DNA from: an uncultured Clostridia bacterium
GTDB taxonomy: Bacteria > Bacillota > Clostridia > Oscillospirales > Acutalibacteraceae
Assembly: GCA_946646305.1 (NCBI GenBank)
Contig: CAMPCO010000002.1
Span: 1 to 37,768 of the forward strand
Reading direction: 5' to 3'
DNA: 37,768 bases
A program made the position numbers and the translations under genes. Below the pieces are notes generated by a model, which was not told where the DNA came from, ran no database searches, and saw nothing but the letters and a program-made list of their open reading frames with translations. Positions 8,172 through 15,157 of this stretch are shown here, piece after piece. The first letter of the stretch is position 1; the number at the start of each line of letters is the position of its first letter.

Positions 8172-9047
8172 TTATATGCTGTCTGCAATATGCCTTGCAA
8201 CCTCTGCCGCAAAACGCAGCGCCGCCGGTTTTAATTCTTTTGGGAAAGCCTTGTCAAACCCGAGTATTTCAAGGGTCAGATCGCCGCTGTAATCAATCTC
8301 CCTTAGCGCCGATATAACCTCATCAAACGGTATCTTACCGAGGTATGGCAAGGTATGGTTATCATCAAGCAGGTTATTATCGTGAACATGCAAAGCGCCA
8401 AGCCTATCGTGGCCGAGCATTGTTATGGTTCTTGACAGGCTGTCGTGGGTTAAAACCACATGTCCTATATCAAGGCAGGCGGTAAAATGCTCTTTGGGAA
8501 AACTGTCAAGATATTCGCAAAACTCTTCCGGGTGGGAGCAAATGCTATCCACAATAACCGTTTTCTTATTGTCATAAGGGTCTCTGCCCCACATATTTTC
8601 AATGGCGACCTTTATCCCGAACTTTTTGGCATAAGGCACCAGGGAACTATAAAACTTTAAATTTATTTCTTTTAGTTTTTCTTTGTAGAGCACATAGGGA
8701 AGCGGCTTTTGCGGATGAACCACTATCTGCTTTGCCCCGCAAATGGCGGCAATCTCCATGGCGCGAACGGTCTTTTGAAACACCCATTCGGTTTTATCAT
8801 CTTCCTTATATCCGGTGGGGAAAGGACCGTGCGACTGGTTGCAGGTAATACCGATACTATCGGCATATTCCCGCAGTTTTTTTGCCTGCTCTAAATAATC
8901 GTCTTTATTAAAACGGCTGTTTTCATCTTTGGTTAAAACCTCTAAGGAAAGGTCGTAAGCATCAAAGCCCGCATCCTTTATCATTTTAACCGCCGCGCAA
9001 AAATCATCGTTTTCCAATAAGTTACAGGTGGTAGTTGAAATTATCAT
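8172..9047 (-). CDS. TIM-barrel sugar phosphate isomerase/epimerase
   Basis: AP-endonuclease-2/xylose-isomerase-like TIM-barrel protein, 291 aa. Likely metal ligands appear in the usual order: Glu in KVAIENMWG, Asp/His in TACLDIGHV, His in GALHVHDN and Glu in GDLTLEILG. The family includes sugar isomerases, inosose dehydratases and other epimerases, and substrate cannot be read from sequence. The ATG at 9047 is preferred because GGAGGA (9057-9062) is then nine bases away; the ATG at 9056 abuts it. It follows the Bax-inhibitor-like gene by 17 bases, so the two share a transcript. Confidence 0.85.
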   Translation of the reverse strand: MIISTTTCNLLENDDFCAAVKMIKDAGFDAYDLSLEVLTKDENSRFNKDDYLEQAKKLREYADSIGITCNQSHGPFPTGYKEDDKTEWVFQKTVRAMEIAAICGAKQIVVHPQKPLPYVLYKEKLKEINLKFYSSLVPYAKKFGIKVAIENMWGRDPYDNKKTVIVDSICSHPEEFCEYLDSFPKEHFTACLDIGHVVLTHDSLSRTITMLGHDRLGALHVHDNNLLDDNHTLPYLGKIPFDEVISALREIDYSGDLTLEILGFDKAFPKELKPAALRFAAEVARHIADSI

Positions 9048-9064
9048 TTTTATCATTCCTCCGA

Positions 9065-9733
9065 TTATGAATCGCGCTTGCCGAATATTTCCACCAAACG
9101 GATAAAGATATTTATAAGGTCAAGATAAATATCAATGGCGGAATCTATTGCATTATCAAGGGTTTTGGGGTATCTTTGCGCTCTCGCCCAGTCAAAGCCC
9201 AAGTAAAGCGAAAAAAGAATTACAAAGCCCCAGTTAAACAGTCCGCCCGCATAGCCGAAAAGCGAAGCAATCAGCTGACCTATAAGGCCTACTATAAGGC
9301 TGATAAACAGTCCCCTGCCCATTCTGAGAAATATATTCGGAAAAAGGGTTGAAAGCAGTGTCATAACAGCCGCTATGCCGCCGGTTACCATTATTGCGGG
9401 CAAAATCGCGCTCATACTGTATGCCGGCAAAAACAGGCAAAGCAAAACGCCTATCGGCACAACGATAAGATTATAACCTATAAAACTTAAAATCGGTTTT
9501 CTCGACCGCGCAAGCAGAGAGCCTGCTATGCAGCAAACAAAATAAAGAATTAAGAACACCCAAGTATTTATCTGAGCCAGCTTATCGCCCAGAACATAAA
9601 CCATAAAGGCGTTGATTAAAAAGCCGTAAAAAACAAAACCGCCAAGAGCCAGATTATAGACAGAGGGCGAAAGGGTTTCCGCCACCGGCTCCATCCTGAG
9701 TTTTTGCCTTTCGGCATTGCTTAAAATACTCAT
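9065..9733 (-). CDS. Bax inhibitor-1/YccA-like membrane protein
   Basis: Integral membrane protein, 222 aa, of the BI-1 (UPF0005) family. About seven hydrophobic helices follow a polar N-terminus of some 25 residues. The C-terminal segment (AIDIYLDLINIFIRLVEIFG) matches the family's YLDxxNLFxxLLxILG signature. Bacterial members such as YetJ are pH-sensitive calcium leak channels; that role here is inferred. ATG 9733 follows AAGGAG by eight bases and has its own promoter. It is the first gene of a two-gene unit with the TIM-barrel isomerase, a pairing for which I know no functional link. Confidence 0.82.
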   Translation of the reverse strand: MSILSNAERQKLRMEPVAETLSPSVYNLALGGFVFYGFLINAFMVYVLGDKLAQINTWVFLILYFVCCIAGSLLARSRKPILSFIGYNLIVVPIGVLLCLFLPAYSMSAILPAIMVTGGIAAVMTLLSTLFPNIFLRMGRGLFISLIVGLIGQLIASLFGYAGGLFNWGFVILFSLYLGFDWARAQRYPKTLDNAIDSAIDIYLDLINIFIRLVEIFGKRDS

Positions 9734-9753
9734 AGTATCACTCCTTATGTTTT

Positions 9754-9782
9754 ATTTTACTACCTTTGGGGTTTCTTTTCAA
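9754..9782 (-). promoter_or_regulatory. promoter of the Bax-inhibitor-like gene
   Basis: Minus-strand TTGAAA (9777-9782), a 17-base spacer and TAAAAT (9754-9759). Predicted transcription start is near 9747, leaving a leader of only about 14 bases, just enough for the AAGGAG site. Confidence 0.65.
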
Positions 9783-9796
9783 TGTTATTTTATAAA

Positions 9797-9827
9797 AAAG
9801 AAAGCCCGTTATTCGGGCTTTCTTTTT
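9797..9827 (-). terminator. terminator of rubrerythrin-rubredoxin operon
   Basis: Hairpin with arms 9798-9808 and 9814-9824 (11 bp, loop TTATT), lying just after the rubredoxin stop at 9836. On the minus strand it is followed by TTTCTTTTTTATA. A T-run is also present on the plus strand, but no plus-strand gene reads into it. Confidence 0.85.
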
Positions 9828-9835
9828 ATCTTTAA

Positions 9836-9967
9836 TTATTCAGCTTCAAACTGATCTTTACCAACACCGCAGAGCTCGCAAGTGAAATCTTCGGGGAGGT
9901 CTTCAAATTTTACGCCGGTTTCTTCTTCATCATAAACCCAGCCGCATACCTGACATACGTATTTCAT
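9836..9967 (-). CDS. short rubredoxin (43 aa)
   Basis: Small iron-sulfur electron carrier with two knuckles, CQVCG (residues 5-9) and CELCG (30-34), which hold one Fe(Cys)4 site. It ends in GVKDQFE-like sequence ([10 protein letters not shown]), typical of rubredoxin. Normal rubredoxins are 52-54 aa; this one lacks about eight residues of the loop between YDEE and FEDLPED, like the known 45-residue Desulfovibrio desulfuricans protein. ATG 9967 has AAGGAGAG upstream. It follows rubrerythrin by 20 bases and precedes a terminator, so it is probably the electron donor to that enzyme for peroxide reduction. Confidence 0.93.
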   Translation of the reverse strand: MKYVCQVCGWVYDEEETGVKFEDLPEDFTCELCGVGKDQFEAE

Positions 9968-9987
9968 TGTTTTCTCTCCTTATATTA

Positions 9988-10596
9988 TTAAAGGCCTAAT
10001 TTCTTAGCGAGATCTTTCGCTTTGTCTTTAACGCCGTCTGCCAAAAGCTCTGCACCGAAATAACGGATAAGAAGGCCTTCAAAAGCCTTGCCGTGGCGTG
10101 CTTCATCGCGAGCCATTTCGTGAACGGTATCGTGAATAGCATCAAGGCCTAATTCCTTTGCAAGCTTTGCAAGTTCGGTTTTGCCTTTTGTAGCGCCGTT
10201 TTCCGCTTCAACGCGAACCTTGAGGTTCTCTTTTGTGGAGTCGCTTACAACTTCACCGAGCATTTCGGCAAATTTTGCGGCATGCTCTGCCTCTTCGTAA
10301 GCGGCCTTTTCCCAGTAAAGACCGATTTCGGGATAACCCTCTCTATGGGCTACGCGAGCCATTGCAAGATACATACCAACCTCGCTGCATTCGCCCTTGA
10401 AGTTATCGCGAAGGCCTTCAACTATTCTTTCATCAACGCCTTTTGCAATGCCTACAACATGTTCTGCCGCCCAGGTCATTTCTTCTTCATTCTGTTCGGC
10501 AAATTTTGATGCGGGAGCATGGCAAACGGGGCATTCTGCGGGCGGTTCGGTACCTTCATAGGTATAACCGCAAACTAAGCATACATATTTTTTCAT
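9988..10596 (-). CDS. rbr: reverse-type rubrerythrin (NADH peroxidase family)
   Basis: Non-haem di-iron peroxidase that reduces hydrogen peroxide in anaerobes. 202 aa. The rubredoxin-like domain is at the N-terminus ([10 protein letters not shown], then CPVCHAPAS), the reverse of classical rubrerythrin. The ferritin-like four-helix domain follows, with iron ligands in [22 protein letters not shown] and [16 protein letters not shown] 10596 is chosen because GGAGGG lies seven bases upstream; the longer frame from 10611 overlaps that site. Divergent from rex and co-transcribed with rubredoxin, which fits redox-linked control, though no operator within its own promoter is convincing. Confidence 0.93.
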   Translation of the reverse strand: MKKYVCLVCGYTYEGTEPPAECPVCHAPASKFAEQNEEEMTWAAEHVVGIAKGVDERIVEGLRDNFKGECSEVGMYLAMARVAHREGYPEIGLYWEKAAYEEAEHAAKFAEMLGEVVSDSTKENLKVRVEAENGATKGKTELAKLAKELGLDAIHDTVHEMARDEARHGKAFEGLLIRYFGAELLADGVKDKAKDLAKKLGL

Positions 10597-10643
10597 AACA
10601 GTTCCCTCCATAAGTTTAGAATATAATATAATTGCTTGTTTAT

Positions 10644-10672
10644 ATTATACTTGCTATCTATAAATTTATCAA
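10644..10672 (-). promoter_or_regulatory. promoter of rubrerythrin-rubredoxin
   Basis: Minus-strand TTGATA (10667-10672), a 17-base spacer and a perfect TATAAT (10644-10649). Leader of about 40 bases to the rubrerythrin ATG. It lies back to back with the rex promoter, with only 8 bases between the two -35 boxes. Confidence 0.78.
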
Positions 10673-10680
10673 GACTTTCC

Positions 10681-10709
10681 TTGATTTTTAAAATAAAAAG
10701 TGTTATTAT
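10681..10709 (+). promoter_or_regulatory. promoter of rex
   Basis: TTGATT (10681-10686), 17-base spacer, TATTAT (10704-10709). Predicted transcription start near 10716, which falls inside the candidate Rex site at 10715-10724. Confidence 0.65.
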
Positions 10710-10714
10710 ACTTT

Positions 10715-10724
10715 TTGTTAATAA
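10715..10724 (+). promoter_or_regulatory. candidate Rex operator half-site
   Basis: TTGTTAATAA, containing the near-palindrome GTTA-A-TAAC. Clostridial Rex sites have the form TTGTTAA-N4-TTAACAA; the left half matches, the right half does not. Its place at the rex transcription start would suit autoregulation. Weak evidence. Confidence 0.3.
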
Positions 10725-10758
10725 CCTAAATTGCGGCAATTTAAGGGAGGTGGCAACC

Positions 10759-11391
10759 ATGCCATATTCAGGTGTTTCAAATTCCGTTATTCAAAGACTG
10801 CCCCGCTATTATCGATTTTTGGGCGATTTAAAGGCGTCCGGTATTTCAAGGATATCATCAAAAGCGCTCAGCGAAAGGATGAACCTTACCGCAAGCCAGA
10901 TAAGGCAGGACCTTAACTGCTTCGGCGGCTTCGGTCAGCAGGGATACGGCTATAATATTGATGTTTTGCGCGAAGAAATCGGCCATATTTTAGGAATTGA
11001 CGCCCCCAAAAAAGCAATTATCGTAGGCATGGGAAACCTCGGAAAAGCCCTGGCTCAGCATTTAAAATTTGAAAACAAGGGCTTTATGCTTATCGGTCTT
11101 TTTGATATTAAAGAGTCACTTATCGGTCAGATGGTAAGAAATATTCCGATTAGAAGCACCTCAAACCTTGATGAATTTTGCCGCGATAACAAGCCGGAGG
11201 TTGCCATCATCACCACCCCGAAGGAGGCGGCGCAGTCGCTTTCCGACCAGCTTGTGAAACTCGGTGTTAAAGGCTTTTTGAACTTTTCACATTATGACCT
11301 TACGGTCAACCACCCCGAAATCACGGTTGAAAACATCCATCTTGGTGATAAACTTTTAACCCTTTCTTACCGATTAAAGGAAAATGATTAA
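10759..11391 (+). CDS. rex: redox-sensing transcriptional repressor Rex
   Basis: Rex senses the NADH/NAD+ ratio and represses fermentation and respiration genes when NADH is low. 210 aa, normal length. The N-terminal winged helix contains RLPRYYRFLGDLKASG and LTASQIRQDLNCFGGFGQQGYGY; the Rossmann domain has IIVGMGNLGKALA for dinucleotide binding, and VKGFLNFSHYDL occurs near the C-terminus. ATG 10759 is preceded by the strong AGGGAGGTGG (10744-10753). Divergent from rubrerythrin. It shares a terminator with the convergent cpsB gene. Confidence 0.97.
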   Translation: MPYSGVSNSVIQRLPRYYRFLGDLKASGISRISSKALSERMNLTASQIRQDLNCFGGFGQQGYGYNIDVLREEIGHILGIDAPKKAIIVGMGNLGKALAQHLKFENKGFMLIGLFDIKESLIGQMVRNIPIRSTSNLDEFCRDNKPEVAIITTPKEAAQSLSDQLVKLGVKGFLNFSHYDLTVNHPEITVENIHLGDKLLTLSYRLKEND

Positions 11392-11400
11392 AATAAAAAA

Positions 11401-11426
11401 CTCTCGCTTAAAGCGAGAGCTTTTTT
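11401..11426. terminator. bidirectional terminator between rex and cpsB
   Basis: Stem CTCTCGC (11401-11407) with GCGAGAG (11413-11419), loop TTAAA, flanked by A-runs upstream and TTTTTT downstream. The symmetric flanks allow termination of rex on the plus strand and of the cps gene group on the minus strand. Confidence 0.85.
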
Positions 11427-12144
11427 ATTTTAGTTCTTCTAAAAAACGACTTGAATTTTCTTTTAACCGATTTTCTGTTTCCTTGCCGTATTTTTCACCG
11501 ATAATGCGGTAGGCTTCTGCCATGTGCGGCGGACGCGTTTTTACCGAATGAGTGTCCGACCCGATAAAATGAACAAGGTTTTTCTTTAAAAGCTTATGCG
11601 CTGATTTTGAAAAAACGCCTTCTACCACCGAGTCTGCGTTTACCTGGGAAAGAATTTCCCCCGCTTCTACAAGGTGCAATAGTTTTTTATAGTTTTTAAA
11701 CTGTTTATATCTTTCAATGTGTGCAATAATCGGAATCAGCCCGAAATTATCGCGAATGTTTAAAATATCGCGGCAAACGTTATCATTAAAATCAATAACG
11801 GAGAATTCAAGCAGTATGTACTTTGCGCCTGTAATTCCGAGTTCTTTTACACGCTCAATTCCGCCCATTCCGGGGAAATATAAAATTTCACCGCCGATAT
11901 AAACAGCCGGCAAATCTCTATCCTTTATTTCGCTTAAAAGGGCTTTCTTTGCATTTTCCCTGCGCTCTAAAAAATCTTCAATGCTATCCTGCATACCGTA
12001 AAAATGCGGTGTTGCGAGAACTGCGGTAACCCCCTGCTCCTTTAACATTTCGAGTAGCTTTACCGATTCTTCCAAATCTTTTGCGCCATCATCAACGCCG
12101 GGTAAAATATGAGAATGTATATCGAGAATATCTATTTTGCACAC
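11425..12144 (-). CDS. CpsB/YwqE-type tyrosine-protein phosphatase (PHP family)
   Basis: Manganese-dependent phosphotyrosine phosphatase of the PHP family, 239 aa, which dephosphorylates the paired bacterial tyrosine kinase. Metal-binding motifs are complete: DIHSHILPGVDDG (residues 8-20), ATPHFY, GGEILY, IAHIERY and GSDTHS near residue 197. The start is uncertain: a GTG at 12144 overlaps the only purine-rich site (GCGAGG), and an ATA at 12135 would have better spacing and give the usual short N-terminus. It lies 53 bases after the kinase gene, with a hairpin between them. With CpsC and CpsD it forms the standard CpsBCD control module. Confidence 0.9.
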   Translation of the reverse strand: MCKIDILDIHSHILPGVDDGAKDLEESVKLLEMLKEQGVTAVLATPHFYGMQDSIEDFLERRENAKKALLSEIKDRDLPAVYIGGEILYFPGMGGIERVKELGITGAKYILLEFSVIDFNDNVCRDILNIRDNFGLIPIIAHIERYKQFKNYKKLLHLVEAGEILSQVNADSVVEGVFSKSAHKLLKKNLVHFIGSDTHSVKTRPPHMAEAYRIIGEKYGKETENRLKENSSRFLEELK

Positions 12145-12163
12145 CTCGCTTTAACAAAAGACT

Positions 12164-12191
12164 AAGCCGCCGGAATTTTACGGCGGCTTTT
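12164..12191. terminator. hairpin between kinase and phosphatase genes
   Basis: Nine-bp perfect GC-rich stem (12164-12172 with 12181-12189), loop GAATTTTA. On the minus strand, in which the genes run, it is followed by AGTCTTTTGTT, a poor T-run, so it may act as a partial terminator or as an RNA-stabilising hairpin that lowers phosphatase relative to kinase expression. On the plus strand it has TTTT, but no gene there reads into it. Confidence 0.55.
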
Positions 12192-12197
12192 AAAAAT

Positions 12198-12995
12198 TTA
12201 TTTTTTTGTGTCTTTGCTTTCTTTTTGCGGTCCGTAACCGTAACCGTAGCCATAACCGTAACCGTAGCCGTAGCCATACTTATAGTTATATTTTCTGTAA
12301 CGGCCTATTCCGTATTTTTTAGATGTTGCGCTGACACCGTTCATAACCACGCCCAAAATATTGATTTCGGCAAATTTTGCGGCGGAAATCGCATGAGATA
12401 CGGCGTCTGTTGTGGAATAACCTTCCTTAACAACAAGCACAATACCGTTTGTTGCGGCGCCGACTATAAGCGCATCGGAAACAACGTTTATAGGCGGTGT
12501 ATCAACAACGATATGGTCATATTCCTTTTCCGCTTTTTCAAGCAGTTCCTTAAACTTGGGACTGCTGAGCAGTTCTGACGGGTTGGGGGGAACCTGTCCC
12601 GCGGTTAAAACATCAAGGGAAGCGGATGTGTGATTAACCGCATCTTCCAAAGAGCACATTTCAGCCAAAACATTTGAAAGGCCTCTGGAGTTTTCAAGCC
12701 TCAACTTTTTATGAACCGAACTGCGGCGCAGGTCGGCATCTATTAAAAGGGTTTTTTCGCCGAGCTGAGCAAAAGCAATGGCAATATTAACGCTGGTGGT
12801 CGATTTGCCGTCACTTACCTCAGGGCTTGTGAACGCTATAGATTTGGAATTGCTTGAGGACTGTAAAAACGAAAGATTTGTTCTTACCGTTTTATAGGCT
12901 TCAACCACGGAAAACGGAACGCGGCGGCCTTTGTTTTCGGTAACAACTTCCTGTTCTTCTGGCTTGACCTGAATGTTTTCTTCTGCCATATTCAT
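12198..12995 (-). CDS. CpsD-type bacterial tyrosine kinase with (Tyr-Gly)8 tail
   Basis: BY-kinase of the CpsD/CapB/YwqD family, 265 aa, which autophosphorylates on C-terminal tyrosines and controls exopolysaccharide synthesis together with the membrane activator CpsC. Domain order: EAYKTVRTNL oligomerisation motif near residue 33, Walker A SPEVSDGKST (58-67), Walker A' LLIDADLRR (84-92), Walker B DHIVVDTPP (about 160-168). The C-terminal tail holds eleven tyrosines within about 21 residues, including eight Tyr-Gly units in a row, then a Lys-rich end. The ATG at 12995 overlaps the CpsC stop by one base, so GTG 12998 is not favoured. Confidence 0.94.
   Translation of the reverse strand: MNMAEENIQVKPEEQEVVTENKGRRVPFSVVEAYKTVRTNLSFLQSSSNSKSIAFTSPEVSDGKSTTSVNIAIAFAQLGEKTLLIDADLRRSSVHKKLRLENSRGLSNVLAEMCSLEDAVNHTSASLDVLTAGQVPPNPSELLSSPKFKELLEKAEKEYDHIVVDTPPINVVSDALIVGAATNGIVLVVKEGYSTTDAVSHAISAAKFAEINILGVVMNGVSATSKKYGIGRYRKYNYKYGYGYGYGYGYGYGYGPQKESKDTKK
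12231..12278 (-). repeat. hexanucleotide tandem repeat encoding (Tyr-Gly)8
   Basis: Eight consecutive 6-base units (TAC/TAT followed by GGN on the minus strand) within the tyrosine kinase gene. Units differ only at third codon positions. A unit length of six means that slippage would add or remove one Tyr-Gly pair without a frameshift. Confidence 0.9.
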
Positions 12996-13723
12996 CACTT
13001 TCCTTTCCTGTATGCTGAATAGCCTTCATTATCCCCACTGTCAAAACTCGGAATTGAGCCGATTATCGGCAAATCAAAGTTTTTAACAAAATCATCTTCA
13101 TTTCTTATAACGCGGTTTGCTATTTCCGGAATAAGGAAGAGGATGTAAACTATCGCTACCGCAAATACACCGGCGGTTGCCATTGTTGAAAATGTTCTCG
13201 GGTAAACAAGCTTTGCGCTTACCGCTTTTGCAACAACCGTTGCGCTGGAGTTTGGAATAACATTTTTAATATAGTCACACGCAACCTCTGCAAAAACATT
13301 TGCCATATCTATTGCGGTTTCGCCCTCTGCGTTTTTAAACGAGATATCGATAAACAAGGTGTTCTCGCTTCTTCTTGCAACGCTGGCGGAGTTGCGCAAT
13401 GTTTCATAACTGTATTTACCATCGCTTGCCTTTGCCGCCGCACGATATGTCTCGGGGGTTTTAAGAATATCGGTTATAGTATCAACGAGTTCAAGCGAAG
13501 CGGAAATATCCGCCGATAATACGTTTCTTTTAATCTCGCTGGGGGTTTCTTCGGTGATAGCACCGTTAGTAACAAGGATAGATGCTGTTGCACTGTAAAT
13601 AGGCTTTACAATATATGTGCAGTATGAATATGCTACGGCAACCGCGACAACAAATGCCAGCACAATCACCCAAAGCCTTTTCATAAAAATGCGAAACAGC
13701 ATTGTAAAATTGATGTTCTCCAT
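12995..13723 (-). CDS. CpsC/Wzz-type polysaccharide chain-length and kinase activator protein
   Basis: Membrane adaptor of the Wzz/CpsC/YveK family, 242 aa. Two transmembrane segments at about residues 17-35 and 180-200 enclose an extracellular domain, and the short cytosolic tail (after ~200) would recruit and activate the CpsD kinase. IVKPIYSATASILVTN is typical of the Wzz fold next to the first helix. ATG 13723 has GGGAGG seven bases upstream. First gene of the cpsC-cpsD-cpsB unit. No polymerase, flippase or glycosyltransferase gene lies beside it, so the polysaccharide under control is encoded elsewhere. Confidence 0.9.
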   Translation of the reverse strand: MENINFTMLFRIFMKRLWVIVLAFVVAVAVAYSYCTYIVKPIYSATASILVTNGAITEETPSEIKRNVLSADISASLELVDTITDILKTPETYRAAAKASDGKYSYETLRNSASVARRSENTLFIDISFKNAEGETAIDMANVFAEVACDYIKNVIPNSSATVVAKAVSAKLVYPRTFSTMATAGVFAVAIVYILFLIPEIANRVIRNEDDFVKNFDLPIIGSIPSFDSGDNEGYSAYRKGK

Positions 13724-13751
13724 TATTTGCCTCCCAAATCTTTATGTTTTT

Positions 13752-13780
13752 ATTATATCATTATAATTTTAACATTTCAA
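13752..13780 (-). promoter_or_regulatory. promoter of the cpsC-cpsD-cpsB unit
   Basis: Minus-strand TTGAAA (13775-13780), 17-base spacer, perfect TATAAT (13752-13757). Leader of about 22 bases to the cpsC ATG. It starts just after the aminotransferase stop at 13793, so the cps genes can be expressed independently. Confidence 0.75.
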
Positions 13781-13792
13781 TAGCGGTTTATT

Positions 13793-14959
13793 TCAAAGTC
13801 CTTCTACAAAGCTCTTTAACCGTTTTATACCCTCTGTTATATGCTCAATGTCATAGCAATAGCAGAAACGGATAAACCCTTCGCCGCCCTTGCCGAAAGA
13901 AGAGCCGGGTATTACCGCAACATGCTTTTCGATAAGCGCCTGCTCGCAGAATTCATCACTTGTAAGCCCTGTGGACTTTATGCTTGGGAACGCATAAAAG
14001 GCACCCTTTGGCATATTGCATTCAAGACCTATCTCGTTTAAAAGCTTTACGGTCAGCTTGCGCCTTTCATCGTAGCTTTTAACCATTTCATCAACCTGCT
14101 TATCGCATTCGCGCATTGCAACCACCGCCGCATACTGCGAAACGGTAGGCGCGCTCATTATCGCATACTGATGAATTTTGGTCATCTGCGCTATAATCTC
14201 TTTCGGGGCGCAGGCATATCCCATTCGCCAGCCGGTCATAGCAAAGGTTTTTGAAAAACCGTTTATAAGAATTGTGCGCTCTTTCATACCTTCAAGCTCC
14301 GCTATGGAAACATGCTTTAAGCCATCATAGGTAAGCTCGCCGTAAATCTCATCCGATAAAACGATTATATCGGTGCCGCGAAGAACCTCCGCCACCGCCT
14401 CAAGATCGGCGCGTTCCATTATGGCGCCTGTCGGGTTGCAGGGGTAAGGCAGAACCAGCATCTTGGTCCTTGGTGTGATTGCCGCTTTAAGTTCCTCGGC
14501 GGTGATTTTAAACTCATTTTCCGCGCGTGTTTCTATAATAACCGGAACACCGCCGGAAAAGATGGTAATCGGCTCATAACATACATAGCTCGGCTGCGGA
14601 ATGATAACCTCATCACCCGGGCCTACAAGAGAGCGAATGGCCATATCTATGCCCTCGCTTCCGCCGACCGTTACGAGAATTTCGCTTTCGGCATCATAGC
14701 TTACTTTATATCTTCTCTTAACATACGAGGCTATCTCTTCGCGAAGCTGTTCAAGACCCCTGTTTGATGTATATTTAGTTTTTCCGATTTTTAAAGACTC
14801 TATACCTGCGCGGCGAATAACCTCGGGGGTTACAAAATTCGGCTCGCCGACACTAAGCGATATAACATCATCCATCGTGGCGGCAATATCAAAATATTTC
14901 CTTATCCCCGATGCTTCCATATCCCTTACTGCAGGATTTAAGATTTTACCGTAGTCCAT
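13793..14959 (-). CDS. PLP-dependent class I/II aminotransferase
   Basis: Fold-type I aminotransferase, 388 aa. Visible landmarks: SVGEPNFVTPEV near the start, GGSEGIDMAIRSL for phosphate binding, YPCNPTGA with the conserved Asn, DEIYGELTYDG with Asp and Tyr, and FSKTFAMTGWRMGY with the PLP-binding Lys; the carboxylate-binding Arg is in EGFIRFCY. It most resembles aspartate/aromatic aminotransferases of the PatA type, but the substrate is not certain. ATG 14959 is chosen for AAAGGA just upstream and the normal family length; ATG 15004 has no ribosome binding site. Monocistronic by appearance, divergent from mnmE. Confidence 0.9.
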   Translation of the reverse strand: MDYGKILNPAVRDMEASGIRKYFDIAATMDDVISLSVGEPNFVTPEVIRRAGIESLKIGKTKYTSNRGLEQLREEIASYVKRRYKVSYDAESEILVTVGGSEGIDMAIRSLVGPGDEVIIPQPSYVCYEPITIFSGGVPVIIETRAENEFKITAEELKAAITPRTKMLVLPYPCNPTGAIMERADLEAVAEVLRGTDIIVLSDEIYGELTYDGLKHVSIAELEGMKERTILINGFSKTFAMTGWRMGYACAPKEIIAQMTKIHQYAIMSAPTVSQYAAVVAMRECDKQVDEMVKSYDERRKLTVKLLNEIGLECNMPKGAFYAFPSIKSTGLTSDEFCEQALIEKHVAVIPGSSFGKGGEGFIRFCYCYDIEHITEGIKRLKSFVEGL

Positions 14960-15035
14960 TTTTTCCTTTCCGGTATAAATTGCCTTTGTGAAACAATCTG
15001 CCATTATATATTATAAAAATTTTCCTATACAGAAT

Positions 15036-15064
15036 ATAATACTAAAAAATCTTTCGTATGTCAA
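15036..15064 (-). promoter_or_regulatory. promoter of the aminotransferase gene
   Basis: Minus-strand perfect TTGACA (15059-15064), 17-base spacer, TATTAT (15036-15041). Leader of about 70 bases to ATG 14959, which contains ATG 15004 but no ribosome binding site for it. Confidence 0.75.
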
Positions 15065-15093
15065 TCGAATTTAACTATAATTTCTTAATTATG

Positions 15094-15122
15094 TTGAAAA
15101 ATATAATACCTTGTGATAGAAT
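15094..15122 (+). promoter_or_regulatory. promoter of mnmE-mnmG-rsmG
   Basis: TTGAAA (15094-15099), 17-base spacer, TAGAAT (15117-15122), with TGTGA just upstream of the -10. Back to back with the aminotransferase promoter; the two -35 boxes are 29 bases apart. Confidence 0.65.
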
Positions 15123-15157
15123 TATTTTTGTAAAATTTATTGAAAGAAGGGACTGCT

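Noticed and set aside
10636-10758. N-terminal extension of rex
   Set aside because: The extra 41 codons cover the rex promoter and the strong ribosome binding site; Rex proteins begin where ATG 10759 starts.
12081-12578. 165-codon plus-strand frame opposite the tyrosine kinase
   Set aside because: Its Val-Thr repeats are just the reverse complement of the Tyr-Gly codons; no independent start signal.
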